Below, in pieces: positions 48,125 through 61,234 of a stretch of 64,000 nucleotides of DNA (positions within the stretch are counted from its first letter, which is position 1; each line of letters begins with the position of its first letter). The DNA comes from Camellia lanceoleosa (lineage: Eukaryota > Streptophyta > Magnoliopsida > Ericales > Theaceae), in assembly GCA_025200525.1 (NCBI GenBank), contig CM045763.1, positions 157,114,246-157,178,245 on the forward strand, read 5' to 3'. The notes beneath the pieces were generated by a model that was not told the DNA's origin, ran no database searches, and saw only the letters and a list, made by a program, of their open reading frames with translations. The translations under genes were made by a program, and so were the position numbers.

Positions 48125-48822
48125 CTAGGCCGCAAGGTCCCTAAAGAAGCCCCGCCGAGTACAAAACGCCGAAGATGGCCCGCCGCTACACACCCAACAA
48201 GTAAACGGCTCCTGCACGAGCCTCGATTCAAGTCTGAGTCGACGAAGGCTCCAACAATTGCCTCCCATCAACTTTCGCCGGGCGAAAACCCTGATTAGAC
48301 AATCTGATGGTACAACTACTAGTTGATTGCTAACCTTGCCCCCTCCTCGTGGGCAAATCAAACCTTGTGGCCCCGCACCACATCTCAAACAAATAACACT
48401 CCTCGCTGTTGCTCCCGAACCCAACCACATCGGAAGAGTAGTTCTAGCCCATCCTTCCCGCTGCAGTTCAACCCTCTGCCTCTTCAAAGGCCTACCAACA
48501 CCTCGAGTCACCAGAGTCGCCAAATGGCTTCTCCCCACTGCCCCATTGCTAACACCGCAGCTCTACATGGGCAACCGCCCAACAAGCACACTATAACTCC
48601 TATGCCAGATCCCGCAATCCTCACCCGGATATCATCACACAACTTACTCTCAAACTCCGCGACAACGCAACTCTTCCGTCTCAACCAACTCGAGCAAACC
48701 TCGACAGTTAGCAAACCATCTCTCAAATCGCGCAAAGGTGTAGTACCTTGGCGTAACGCCACAAATTGTTTCCGCAGCTCTTCCCGAGCGAAGGAGGAAA
48801 TCACAACGCCTCGCCTAGGCAT
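48125..48822 (-). pseudogene. gag: Rearranged gag of A2
   Basis: The ATG at 48822 follows TTATTAGG as in A1 and A3 and starts MPRRGVVISSFAREELRKQF, so the short basic N-terminus is joined directly to the middle of the capsid domain; about 150 residues present in A1 are missing. RKSCVVAEFESKLCDDIRVR corresponds to RRCIEFERRLRHGLKMRV of A1. After a frame change come two degenerate knuckles, ICLRCGAGPQGLIC and CWVCSGGPSSAFC, without the His. The leader 48823-49194 resembles those of A1 and A3. Confidence 0.7.
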
Positions 48823-49194
48823 CCTAATAAAAGATAACAAAGGTATTAGCACATTCATAAATGCGCCGAAACTAAACATTCGCCCCTAATGCATGGGCGA
48901 ATGTAATTCACTCCACGTAAGCACATAAACATATAAGCACTTTAATTTCATTTCCGGATAATGATAGTCCCAAGGCGTTACTAGAGTTCCATTAGAAACG
49001 GCATTGATCGTGCCTTCCAACAGACTCGTAAACCCAAGGATCCAATCAATATCCTAGAAACCAAATCCCATACCCAAATAGCCACATAAACATGTTATCG
49101 ACAGCACATAACATTACATCTAAGTCTCTAACAAGCGAGACAAACCCATTGTGATCCTAATCACTTCCCACGCACTAAAGTATTCAAACCCGAC

Positions 49195-49206
49195 GCTCGA
49201 TACCAA
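49195..49206 (-). other. Primer binding site of A2
   Basis: The minus strand reads TTGGTATCGAGC two bases from the LTR end, one base short of the TTGGTATCAGAGC primer site in A3. Confidence 0.8.
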
Positions 49207-49208
49207 GT

Positions 49209-51551
49209 TGTAACGCCCCCAAAATAATAATGTAAAACCCATCCATTCATACATACATTGCTACAAGGATAAACATCTTTACATGTTAATCAAGTAATTA
49301 AACGCCCCATGGGCTTACATCTTTCCAAGCTAACACTTGGTTACAAATGTAAGAGTACTAACTCAAATACATGAAAAGCCCTTGGCTTGAAATTACATGT
49401 AATTAAAACAAAATACAATAAAACCACAATCATCTCTGCCTCTAGCCTCTCAAGCGATATCCTTGGAGGTGGCATGCTCTCAGACAAAATGGTGTCCCAT
49501 ATAGGGTGAGCCACAGCCCAGTAGAAATACACTAAACCAACTATGAACAATGCCTAAAACATTAGCAATCAACAGATGGCCTACACTTATACATTCTGAG
49601 ACAACACTTACATTCTTTTACCATTTCAAGACAACCCAGCTTAAGTACCAATTCACTTTCCATTTCTTCTTCAACAAGAGTTTGAAAACCTGGCTCAGTA
49701 TCCTGGCCAAAACCTTTTCGCATTATATCACTAACACATAAACCACTTTCATTCTTTACTTATGACACACATGTTGGTGTTGTATCAACTTAACATAGAA
49801 ACATTTTCTATACTTCACAATTGATAACGATATACATTTTAGTGCTATATCAAATCAATCCATACACTTCAGATTTCCCAAAGCATTAATGATATACATG
49901 TTAGTGCTATATCATACCAACAAACAACCCTACTACCCATCTCCATGGAAAAGCATATGAGCTATTTCCAATATTGCTCCATGGACAAGCATATAAGCTA
50001 CATCCAATATTTTCCATGGACAAGCATATGAGCTACATCCAATATTTTCCATGGACAAGCATATGAGCTATATCCAATATTTTTCAATGGCCTAGAGGTA
50101 CATCCCCATCTTCCCTAGCCATCGATTAACCGGTTTAGAGGTACATCCCCATCTTCCCTAAACCGTGGAGTACATCCCTATCTCCTCCCATACACAAACA
50201 CAAACAATGCATATAAACACATAACCACATACGCATTCAATCAATACATAAAGTTAATGTATTCGATCACTGTCATACTCTATGACATTTCCACTCGATT
50301 AGGTTTAGTTTGCCTAATCAAGATGCATTGTCTACAACAATCAACACTACCTCCACCGTAGCCAAAGCGCTTATTTCTAAACAGAAATAAATGCACAAAT
50401 GGATAATATAACCATATTTCAATCAGTGAGTAATACACGATTCAACTACACCCTTTAACCCCGTACATTCTCAATTTCCACATATTCAATCCAATTCTCA
50501 TTCTCTTTAATTAATTATATACATTAATTAATTAAACCAATTAGGGCAAATTACCATAATTCACAAAAAAACCCTAAGGCTCTATTTTCATTTACAATCC
50601 CTCATTTACTTCCTTTCCTTTTCCAAACATGCATACAGGCTCATTTCTAAACCAAACCCCAACTTTTGTAAGATTGCACAAAAGGCCCCAAAGTTCCACA
50701 AAAATTACGCAACAACCCCCAACATATCCAAGTGCTAAAATTTAAAGACAAAGACCATAAGGAGGAGTAGGATATCCCTACCTCAAATTCGAGCCCAAAC
50801 GGAGATGAAGACCAAAACCCAAAGTGCTCCAAATCCCAACTTTTTCAGATTAAAACGAAGATCTCACCACCTCTATCTTATTAACAAAGGACTTAGGTTA
50901 GATCCACACTAAAGAGAGATGAAATCCTAGAGAGAATATATATTTAGAGAGAGAGGAGTCACCGCTAAGGTTCCAAAATGAAAGAAGAAGAAAAGTGAAG
51001 TTCTCCTTGCCGCCCATCGATATACACCAGCTCGCTGAAGGAAGACCCGTCGCCGAGCGACTGCATACGTAAAACACCCAACACCGCCTCAAGCTCCTCG
51101 CCGAGCTAAGAAATCTCGCCGAGCTAACCACCGACCCAGAAGCTCGCTCGAGCGAAGAAAAGCTCGGTCGAGCCAGCAATGCAAGCCTTCAGGTTGCAAC
51201 TGCAACTAGGCCCAAGCTCGAGCCACGGGCCGCTCGCCCGAGCGAAAAAACAAAGCTCGTGTTCGACTTAGACGCAGCTGCCGCTCGAGCGACGCCACCC
51301 TGGCTCGACCCACCAGACACAAGAAACCACGCTCGCTCGAGCGACCAACTCCTCGCTCGAGCGAAGGAGCAAAATTCTGGGCACCAACACTTAGCTCCAA
51401 ACACAACCAAGCCAAAACGAACCCGCCCAACACGTCCTATAACCCAAATACAAAGTCTAAAAGGACGCAACCAAGGTTCAAACAACCTCTAACACCCACG
51501 GACATAAGTCCGAATCACTGTACACCAAGGGGTAAACCCGGGATCGCTATA
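49209..51551 (-). mobile_element. 5' LTR of A2
   Basis: 2343 bp, the partner of 43353-45696. Contains the minisatellite (49938-50095), GAGGTAGGG (minus, 50784-50776) and palindrome array (51060-51370, partly CTCGCCGAGC instead of CTCGAGCGAGC). Followed by TTTTA and satellite. Confidence 0.93.
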
Positions 51552-52303
51552 TTTTATGTTATTGTTTCAACCTACTTTCTAAATTTTAATACCTAAATAA
51601 AAATATAAATGCCCCTTATAGATATGAAGGACATGGAGTCTGATTACACGCCTAATCCGACTTATCAAATTTCAACCAAACAATATCGACACTTTCAAAT
51701 ATAAGCATTAAACATTAACGGAAAATAAGAAAATGGTTCAAAAAGTGAAACAAATATAAAATCTACAAGCCAAAAAAAATAAAAATAAAAATAAACATAA
51801 ACATAAACATAAACAAGAGAAAAATTACCGCGTGCAAAGCACGTGCACTTCGACTAGTATATATAAAAAAAGATTAATACTTTCAATTGAATATTAACAA
51901 TAAGAATTTAATATATAAAAGCATAAATAAGGACTAAAAAACTAGTGAACCCAGAATAAGTGGAGGCATTCAAATGTTCAAACAAAAAACGAGAAAAAAA
52001 GAAAAGAAAAGGGATTTATTTATCTTTTTACTTAGCACGACCACAAGAAGCACAAAGAAGACAATCATCGACCAAACTCTAGGATTGAAATTATAGCATC
52101 GTACAAAGAGGTGTTTGATAATTTCAGACCCCAATGCTCTCACAGCTGGTTTCACAATGTAATTAATGAAAACTTCCTTCGCAGAATTGGCTTGAGCTTC
52201 CAAGTTGAAGGGGGAGAATACTCTGGCCTATATATAGACGAATTACTAGAAGTTGTTGAAGGGGGAGAATACACTGTCCTATATGTAGACGAATTACTAC
52301 TTT
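51552..52303. repeat. Satellite unit 9, 3' piece
   Basis: Core resumes after A2 (TTTTATGTTATTGTTTC). Hairpin 51829-51845 (CGCGTGC-AAA-GCACGTG), CTAG 51854-51857, minus-strand frame 51970-52203, plus-strand frame from 52111. Confidence 0.9.
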
Positions 52304-54091
52304 ATTACTACTTTCCCATTTGATTTATTTTTTTCCAGTGTTATTCCAATGTTATAACTTTCCCATTTGATTATGTTTTTCTAGTGGCCACTATATAGAC
52401 GAATTAGTAGAAGTAGTTTAAGGAAAATACACTGGCCTATATATAGACGAATTACTACTTTCCCATTTCATTTTTTTTTTCCAATTGATTTTGTTTTTCC
52501 AGTGTTACAACTTTCAAAGTGTTACTACTTTCCTGTGTACTACTGTCCTACTTTCCCATTTGATTCTGTTTTTCCAGTGTTACTACTTTTCTACTTTCCT
52601 ATTTGATTTTGTTTTTCTAGCTGATTTTGTTATTCCAGTGTTGCTACTTTCCGACTTTCCATTTGATTTTGTTTTTCCTGTGTCACTACTTTCCAAGTGT
52701 AACTTACCCGTAAGGTGTTAATACTTTCCTGTTTACTACTTGCCCATTTGATTTTGTTTTTCCAGTGTTACAAGTTTTCTATTTGATTACGTTTTTCTAG
52801 TCGTTTACTACTTTCCCTTTTAATTTTTCTTTCCAATTGATTTTGTTTTTGCAGTGTTACTACTTTCCCATGTACTACTTTCTTACTTTTCAATTTGATT
52901 TTGTTTTTCTAGTCGATTTTGTTTGTCCAGTGTTACTACTTTCCCGTTTATAACTTCCCTACTTTCCATTTGATTTTGTTTTTCCAGTGTCACTACTTTC
53001 ATAGTGTTACCAATTTCCCATTTGATTTTATTTTTCCAGTGTTACTGCTTTTCCATTTCATTTTATTTTTCTAGCCGTTTATTACTTTCCATTTGATTTT
53101 GATTTTGTTTTTCCATTGTTACTACTTTCCCGTTTACTACTCCATTAACAAGAATTGGAAAATACAAACACAACAAATTTTTGAAATTCCTCAATGAGGA
53201 TCAAACTAGAGAAGGAATGAATTTCGTAAAATATTTTTATCTTTCAATTTCCTTTACTTGATTTATTCTAAAAGTAAAATAAAAATATTACACTATTAGT
53301 CGACTGTGTTACTTCTTCACCTTAAAGAATAATAATATTACAATGTTAGTTGGGTGCTTTATTTGTACATCTTTTAATTACAAAATGGTTTCTACAGACA
53401 TACACATAATTGAAGTGAATCAACCTGGTGAATTATATAATTAATAGTAATAAGTCCAACCATATGATATGGACTGCAATTATCTTATGTTATTGTTTCA
53501 ACCTACTTTCTAAATTTTAATACCTAAATAAAAATATAAATGCCCCTTATAGATATGAAGGGCTTGGAGTCCGATTACACGCCTAATCCGACTTATCAAA
53601 TTTCAACCAAACAATATCGACACTTTCAAATATAAGCATTAAACATTAATGGAAAATAATAAAATGGTTCAAAAAGTAAAACAAATATAAAATCTACAAG
53701 CCAAAATAAATAAAAATAAAAATAAACATAAACATAAACATAAACATAAACATGAGAAAAATTACCACATGCAAAGCACGTGCACTTCGACTAGTATATA
53801 TAAAAGAAGATTAATACTTTCAATTGAATATTAACAAAAAGAATTTAATATATACAAGCATAAATAAGGACTAAAAAGACTAGTGAACCCAGAATAAGTG
53901 GAGGCATTCAAATTTTCAAACAAAAAAAAAAAAGAAAAAAAAAAAGAAAAGGGATTTATTTATCTCCTTACTTAGCACGTCCACAAGAAGCACAAAGAAG
54001 ACAATCATAGACCAAACTCTAGGATTGAAATTCTGGCATCGTACAAAGAGGTGTTTGATAATTTCAGACCCCAATGCTCTCACAGCTGGTT
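52304..54091. repeat. Satellite unit 10, 5' piece
   Basis: Subrepeats to about 53144, then core with hairpin 53766-53782 and CTAG 53791-53794. Interrupted at CACAGCTGGTT by solo LTR C; the recurrent frame is split there. Confidence 0.9.
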
Positions 54092-56608
54092 TGTCACGAC
54101 CCCAAACCCGCCCCTAGTAGGTTGGTGCCGTGATGGCCGGTAATCCGTGATTACCGAAGGCCAGCTTACAAAGATCACACACAATCAGAGTATAATATAT
54201 GGGGGCTTACAAATGCGGAAGCAATAACTTAAAGTACAAGTGGTCCATAAGAGCTGTGCGTAGATCAAATGAGAAGACATATACAATATGATCTTACAAC
54301 CAGTCCATAAATAACAAAATACAAATCCCATCTTGATCAAAAGGCTTCTAAGCCGACATATACAAAATACAGGAAATACAAGCCAAGAAGCATGATTTTC
54401 AAGATTGGCCGAAGTAAATACAAAAGCCGACATAAACACAAAATGCCGGTGTAAAAACAGCATCGCCGACAAGAATGCAAAACAAGCCGACGTAAATCAA
54501 GAATCCAAAACAAGCTTGCAAACACATCTAGGCGTCGCCGCCGTCCTGCTCATCACCTACATATATATAGAGAGGGTGAGTATGGAAACTCAGTGAATGG
54601 TACTAGTAATAAAGGTTTTGCATGAATATAGCCGAAGTCTTTACGAAACAAAGCATGCCAAAACCATACAAATATTTGCCGAGATCCTTTCAAAGCAAAA
54701 CACAGCAAACTTTACCAAGTCAAGGGATGAACCGTATTCATCTATCAAGTCTTACAAGTTTCAAGGGATGTTCACTGACATCGGCATAACATAGCCAAAA
54801 GCTTTCCAAACAAACAGTCCGTATAGTAATCCATTGGTGACAAAACAAAGGACTGTACGATCCGTAATCGATTTAGACAAAATGGTGCTGCGAAAGTTTA
54901 GTGTCCTTCAGCACGAGAGACTTGTGTTACTTAGGCCCGTAGCCCTTTTTAACACAATGGCTTTTCCAAGAAAGGACCGTATCCTTTTAATGCAAGAGAC
55001 TGGTGTCACTTAGGCATGACCCTTTGACAAATGGTCTCAAAGTTTAGAGTCCTCCAGCCAAGGGACTTGTGTTCCAAGAAAGGACCGTATCCTTTTATAC
55101 TTAGTGCTGCGAAAGTTTAGAGTCCTCCAGCCAAGGGACTTGTCAAGATAGCATCAAAACAAAGCTTATACTTGGTACATCGAAATAGGCTGATCATTCA
55201 TGCTTAACAAATACTTTCATCAAAACAGAGCAAGACAAGATTTATCAAAACAGTAGAACATAGCTTTATTAAAAGCACCACTCACCTAGATCTTCTCAGG
55301 TGTCGGCTCAAAGCAAAGATCAAAGTCCTGACAAATCACATGGTAAATCACATTCTTAAAACAAGCTTTACATGCATGCAAATGACCTCGGTATTCTCAC
55401 CAAATCCAAGTCAATAACAAAGCAAAACATGCTGGGAGTTAAACACTGTTTTCCACCTCATGGAAACACACTGGGTACCATCCAGGTCTTGCCGAGGTGT
55501 GGTCCCGATGGCCACATCCAAAGGCAGAGTCGGGAAAACCTGGGTTTCCCTTTGAAGAACATGACGAACATGATCATGAAGGAGATGAATGCAAAGACCT
55601 TAACCTGTTACAAAATCTAAGATTTCATGCCATGAGTTCGAAACATGGACCTGGGTACCCATGCAAGAAGATCATACAAGAATAAACACAAAACATGATT
55701 CTTGTTCCAAACCTTCGGATCAAAACGAGACTTTCTTCAAAAACACATGAACATTATTTCCTTCTACGAAACCAACTCCAAATCAATGCATGACATGCAA
55801 AACAAATGCGATCATGCAATGCAGCTAGATGATCGATAAGAACAATCAGAGTAGAACAAGAATCTAACCTCAAAACTCAAATCCAACGGTTCGATCCTCC
55901 AAGATCAAGCTCGGAACTCTACTTCTCACTCTAAGAACTCTTTCTCCTTCCTCCAGAGCTTCTCTCTCTAAAAACAAAGATTTGAGACAAAAATGATTGT
56001 TTCTAAGTCTGTCGGCTGACTTAACCTTCAGCTCGGACACGTGGCATTACCGGGTTGGTTCAACTCAAAAAGGTGACTGATTGATTAGACAAATCTATGA
56101 CAAAGCGTATTCAACAAGCTTGATGGCAAGACACATCGGCAAGTAATGACGTCGGCTAAAGACAAAGCTTCGGCAACAGGTCAACAAAGACATCGGCGAG
56201 GGAGGACGACACTTGACTAAGCTGTGCCACACCTTGGCCTGGGTGTGCCACATCTTGGTCTTGGCCATACCTGCCCAAGGACAAGGATCACTAGTACAAA
56301 ACATCTCGGCCTTGGCTCTAAACACTTCGGCCCAAGGAGTGACATCTCGGCAAACATTCTGGGGTGAAGGTGGAGGTCAACCGGGGTTCCAAAACGGTTC
56401 TAAGTGCAAAGGTTCAAAGGCGAACTAAGCTCATGATGACCTCGGCCACACACCAAGCAAGAAACAAAATCATGCAAGCAACGCTTAAGCAAAACGAGAC
56501 AAGTCTTAACAAAACAAGACAAGGCAAAACTTTGCAAAACAGCATAACAGAACAAGATCATACATGAATGTATGCAAGTATGACTAAATCAAAGTGAGGG
56601 TTGTTACA
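54092..56608 (-). mobile_element. Putative solo LTR C
   Basis: TGTCACGACCCC...GTTGTTACA, 2517 bp, with a perfect TSD TGGTT (54087-54091 and 56609-56613). No gag/pol motif, primer site or internal LTR pair. On the minus strand it has a CT/GA-rich leader-like stretch (about 55900-55980) followed by GAGGTTAG (55871-55864), the arrangement seen in the other LTRs, which suggests minus orientation. Short frames on either strand show no known domain. Confidence 0.8.
54889..55143. repeat. Degenerate repeats inside solo LTR C
   Basis: GCTGCGAAAGTTTAG with TCCTCCAGCCAAGGGACTTG occurs about three times, alternating with CCAAGAAAGGACCGTATCC (twice). Confidence 0.75.
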
Positions 56609-56760
56609 TGGTTTCACAATGTAATTAATGAAAACTTCCTTCGCAGAATCGGCTTGAGCTTCCAAGTTGAAGGGGGAGAATACTCTGGCCTATATATAGA
56701 CGAATTACTAGAAGTTGTTGAAGGGGGAGAATATACTGTCCTATATATAGACGAATTACT
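56609..56760. repeat. Satellite unit 10, 3' piece
   Basis: Core resumes at TGGTTTCACAATG after solo LTR C and ends in the duplicated CCTATATATAGACGAATT motif. Confidence 0.88.
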
Positions 56761-58526
56761 ACTTTATTACTACTTTCCCATTTGATTTATTTTTTTCCAG
56801 TGTTATTCCAATGTTACAACTTTCCCATTTGATTATGTTTTTCTAGTGGCCACTATATAGACGAATTAGTAGAAGTTGTTGAAGGAAAATACACTGGCCT
56901 ATATATAGACGAATTACTACTTTTCCATTTGATGTTGTTTTTCCAAGGTTACTACTTTCCCATTTCATTTTTTTTTTCCATTTGATTTTGTTTTTCCAGT
57001 GTTACTACTTTCAAAGTGTTATTGCTTTCCTGTTTCCTACTTTCCCATTTGGTTTTGTTTTTCCAGTGTTACTACTTTCCTACTTTCCTATTTGATTTTG
57101 TTTTTCCAGCTGATTTTGTTATTCCAGTGTTGCTACTTTCCGACTTTCCATTTGATTTTGTTTTTCCTGGGTCGCAGCTTTTAAAGTGTAACTTTCCCGT
57201 AAGGTGTTACTACTTTCCTGTTTACTACTTGTCCATTTGATTTTGTTTTTCCAGTGTTACTACTTTTCCATTTGATTACGTTTTTCTAGTCGTCTACTAC
57301 TTTCCCTTTTAATTTTTTTTTTTTCCAATTGATTTTGTTTTTGCAGTGTTACTACTTTCAAAGTGTTACTACTTTCCCGTTTATTACTTTCCTACATTTC
57401 CATTTGATTTTGTTTTTCTAGTTGATTTTGTTTGTCCAGTGTTACTAGTTTCCTGTTTATTACTTTCCTACTTTCCATTTGATTTTGTTTTTCCAGTGTC
57501 ACTACTTTCATAGTGTTACTACTTTCCTGTTTACTACTTTCCCATTTGATTTTGTTTTTCTAGTGTTACTACTTTTCCATTTTATTTTATTTTTCTAGCC
57601 GTTTATTACTTTCCATTTGATTTTGATTTTGTTTTTGTTTTTCCATTGTTGCTACTTTCCTGTTTACTACTCCATTAACAAGAAATGGAAAATACAAACA
57701 CAACAAATTGTTGAAATTCCTCAATGAGGATCAAACTAGAGAAGGAATGAATTTTGTAAAATATTTTTATTTTTCAATTTCCTTTACTTGATTTATTCCA
57801 AGATTAAAATAAAAATATTACACTATTAGTCGATTGTTTTACTTCTTCACCTTAAAGAATAATAATATTACAATGTTAGTTGGGTGCTTTATTTGTACAT
57901 CTTTTAATTACAAAATGGTTTCTAGAGACATACACATTACTGAAGTGAATCAACCTGGTGAATTATATAATTAATAGCAATAAGTCCAACCATATGATAT
58001 GGACTACAATTATCTTATGTTATTGTTTCAACCTACTTTCTAAATTTTAATACCTAAATAAAAATATAAATGCCCCTTATAGATATGAAGGGCATGGAGT
58101 CCGATTACACGCCTAATCCGACTTATCAAATTTCAACCAAACAATATCGACACTTTCAAATATAAGCATTAAACATTAATGGAAAATAATAAAATGGTTC
58201 AAAAAGTAAAACAAATATAAAATCTACAAGCCAAAAAAAATAAAAATAAACATAAACATAAACATAAACAAGAGAAAAATTACCACATGCAAAGCACGTG
58301 CACTTCGACTAGTATATATAAAAGAAGATTAATACTTTCAATTGAATATTAACAATAAGAATTTAATATATACAAGCATAAATAAGGACTAAAAAAACTA
58401 GTGAACCCAGAATAGGTGGAGGCATTCAAATTTTCAAACAAAAAAAGAGAAAAAAAAATGAAAAGGGATTTATTTATCTTCTTACTTAGCACCACCACAA
58501 GAATCACAAAGAAGACAATCATAGAC
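56761..58526. repeat. Satellite unit 11 (cut by A3)
   Basis: Subrepeat tract to about 57672, then core with hairpin 58284-58300 and CTAG 58309-58312. It stops at CAATCATAGAC, the point where A3 is inserted. Confidence 0.9.
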
Positions 58527-59140
58527 TATAGTAATTCCAGTTTTCCCTTTTTGTATTTGTTGTACTTTGGACTTTGGGTCCATGGAGTTGGTGGTTGTAT
58601 ACCTTGTTAGCATCCTTTAATTTCGTATGTATGAGTTTTATGATGTGTTGAGCGTGTTTCGAACCGGTGGGTTGAGTTTTGGTCTCAAATGTAGTTGCCC
58701 AGGTTTTTGGTGTTATGCTCGAGCGGGTCATTCCACGCTCGACCGGAGTTTGCTTTTTGGTGGTCCGCTTGAGCGGGTCTTATTGCGCTCGAGCAGAGTT
58801 TACACACTCCCAATATTTCGTGCCTCTGCAAAACTTCTGCAGGTGTGTTTTTCACGCTCGAGCGGGTTTTCTTACGCTCGAGCGGGTTGCGCTCGAGCGG
58901 ACCTTTTGGTGCTCGAGCGGGTAGTGCTTGGTCTGTGAAAGTTCTGGGAGGGGGAAATCTACGCTCGAGCAGACTGGTTTTCGTGCTCGAGCGGATGTGC
59001 TTTATCTTTGCGCTCGAGCGGGCCTTCTTGCGCTCGAGCGGACCATGTTTTTTGTTCTTGATGCTCGAGCATTGTGTTTTCCGCTCGAGCGGACCTATCT
59101 TATATTAGAAGGCAGTTAGGCATTTTTGAATCACTTTTTG

Positions 59141-59183
<43 letters not shown>

Positions 59184-60831
59184 TTTCTAAAAAGATATTT
59201 TGAGAGCCTCTCTCTCTAGAAACTCCCTTCTCTCTAGGGTTTGATCTAGTTAGGGTGCTTCCCTTTCCTTCGGCCTTTGTAAAAGTTGTGTTGATCGTCG
59301 AGTGCTTCGTTTTGATCCAAAAAGTTTGGACTTTGGAGCACTTTCGTTTTGGTCTACTTCTCCATTCGAGCTCTAACTTCGAGGTAGGGATATCCTACTC
59401 CATCTTATGAGCTTTGTCTTTAAATTTTGGCATTTCGATATGTTGGGGTTTGTTGGGTAATTTCGAGAAAGTTGGGGTCATGGTGTAATTTTCAAAAGAG
59501 GGCTTTTCAAAGTTTAAAACCTTTATGTTGTAATACGTTGGAAAATGGACTAGGTGTGGGATTATTGAGAAAAAATGGAACCTTAGGGTTGGTATTGTAA
59601 TTATGGGACAAAGCCCTAATTGTTCATAAATTAATTTGTATAATTAATTTTGGGAAATGAGAAATTGAATAGGAAATATTCAAATTGGAAAGGTTTGGGA
59701 TTAAAGGGTGTAGTTGGATTAATTTATCGCTCACCTAGACAAATGTTGATATTTTATCCATTTGGTGCATTCATTTCCTGTTTAGAAATAATTGCTTTGC
59801 GCTATCGGTGGAAGATAGTCTTGATTGTTGTAGACAATGCATGATGATTAGGCAAACTAAAACTAATCAATGGATTGTGTCATCGAATATGACGGTTGAA
59901 AAATACATTAACTTTATGTATTGATTGTTTATGTATATGATCTGTGTTTATATACATTGTGTTGTGTGGGAGGAGATAGGGGATGTACTCCACGGTTTAG
60001 GGGAAGATAGGAGATGGACCTCTAAACCGAAAATTTGTGTGATATTGATACAGCACTACAATGTGTATCATGGTGAAGTATGGAACTGTGTGTTTGATAC
60101 GATATAGCAGTAAAATGTATATCATTATCAATTGTGAAGTATAGAAGTGTTTCTATGTGATAATGATACATCACCAAAATGTGTATCACTTGTAAAGTAA
60201 GGAAGTGGTTTATGTGTAAATGATACAACACCAAAATGTGTATCCGTCAAGAATTTCGAAAGTGTTTTCAGTAATGGGTTATGATCTCATTAAATTATTT
60301 GACCAGGTTCTGAGCCTTGTTTTCAAACTCAAAGTTGAATAAGAAATGGAAAGTGAAATGTAACATGGTTATGATTGTCATGAAACGGTAATATGGCATG
60401 AGTTGGAAAATAAGTATGGACCACCTGTTGAATGCTATTATTTTAGTCATTGTTTATAGTTGGTTTAGTATATTTCTACTGGGCTGTGGCTCACCCTATA
60501 TGGGACATCATTTTCAGGTATAGGTAGCATGCCACCTCCAAGGACGTAGCTTGGAAGACTTGGGAGGCTTGGAACTGTTGGACTGTTTTGTGTTTTTGAT
60601 TGTATTACATGTATATCAATCCAAGGGCTTTCTTTTTATAGAGTTAGCACTCTCTTTTTGTAATCAAGTGTTGACTTGAAAAGTTGTAAGCCCTTAGGGC
60701 ATTTACTTTTGATGTCAACATGTAATACATTTTGTAAAGATTACTCTGATGGAATACAATCATGCTTTATTTTCTTATGTCTGAGCATGTTATTGTTGGT
60801 TGATTTAAGGGTTTATTTCGAGGGCATTACA
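58527..60831 (+). mobile_element. 5' LTR of A3
   Basis: TATAGTAATTCC...GGGCATTACA, 2305 bp. Palindrome array 58716-59095, TATA-like CTTATATTAG at about 59099, (TC)n 59143-59180, GAGGTAGGG 59381-59389, GATAC repeats 60038-60247, acceptor-like CATTTTCAGGTA at about 60508-60520. This is the uninterrupted reference for the CACTA insertion site in A1. Confidence 0.93.
58716..59095. repeat. CGCTCGAGCGG palindrome array in the A3 LTR
   Basis: More than ten CTCGAG sites, mostly CGCTCGAGCGG, some as close as ~18 bp (58856-58920). Fewer decayed copies than the A1 array at 12605-12990, with which it aligns position by position. Confidence 0.87.
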
Positions 60832-60833
60832 AC

Positions 60834-60846
60834 TTGGTATCAGAGC
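60834..60846 (+). other. Primer binding site of A3
   Basis: TTGGTATCAGAGC, two bases after the LTR end, complementary to the 3' end of initiator tRNA-Met, the usual primer of plant LTR elements. Confidence 0.92.
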
Positions 60847-61234
60847 GTACCGGGTTCGAATACTTTGGGTACGTGGGAAGTGATTAGTATCACAATGGGT
60901 TTGTCTCGCTTGTTAGAGACTTGTGTGTACTATTATGTGCTTTTGTGATAACATGTTTATGTGACTATGTGGGTATGAGATTTAGTTTCTAGGATGTTGA
61001 TTGAATCCTTGGGTTTCTGGGAGTCCTATTAGAAAAGCACTTGATCAATGCGGTTTCTAACTGCAATTCTAGCAACGCCTTGGGACTATCATTATCCATA
61101 AATGAAATTCGTAAGCGCTTATGTGATTATGTGCTTACATGGAGTGAATTACTGTTGTCCATGCATTAGGACGCGAGTGTTATAGCTTCGGCACATTTGT
61201 GAATGTGCTAATGTTCTTCGTTACCTTTATTAGG

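Larger units (their letters stand above)
43353..51551 (-). mobile_element. LTR retrotransposon A2, non-autonomous, gag only
   Basis: Two LTRs of ~2.34 kb flank a 3.5-kb interior; TSD TTTTA. Read on the minus strand: 5' LTR 51551-49209, primer site, rearranged gag, ~2.4 kb without pol, polypurine tract, 3' LTR 45696-43353. Termini are TATAG...TTACA as in A1, A3 and the solo LTR. No protease, RT or integrase motif is visible on either strand, so it would depend on proteins of a related element. Confidence 0.93.

Noticed and set aside
45146..48889. Plus-strand open frames in A2 as host genes
   Set aside because: They are antisense to the LTR and gag of a minus-strand element and show no domain.
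51552..58526. rRNA or tRNA genes inside the array
   Set aside because: No stretch resembles conserved rRNA or a tRNA cloverleaf; the only tRNA-related sequences are primer sites of the retroelements.
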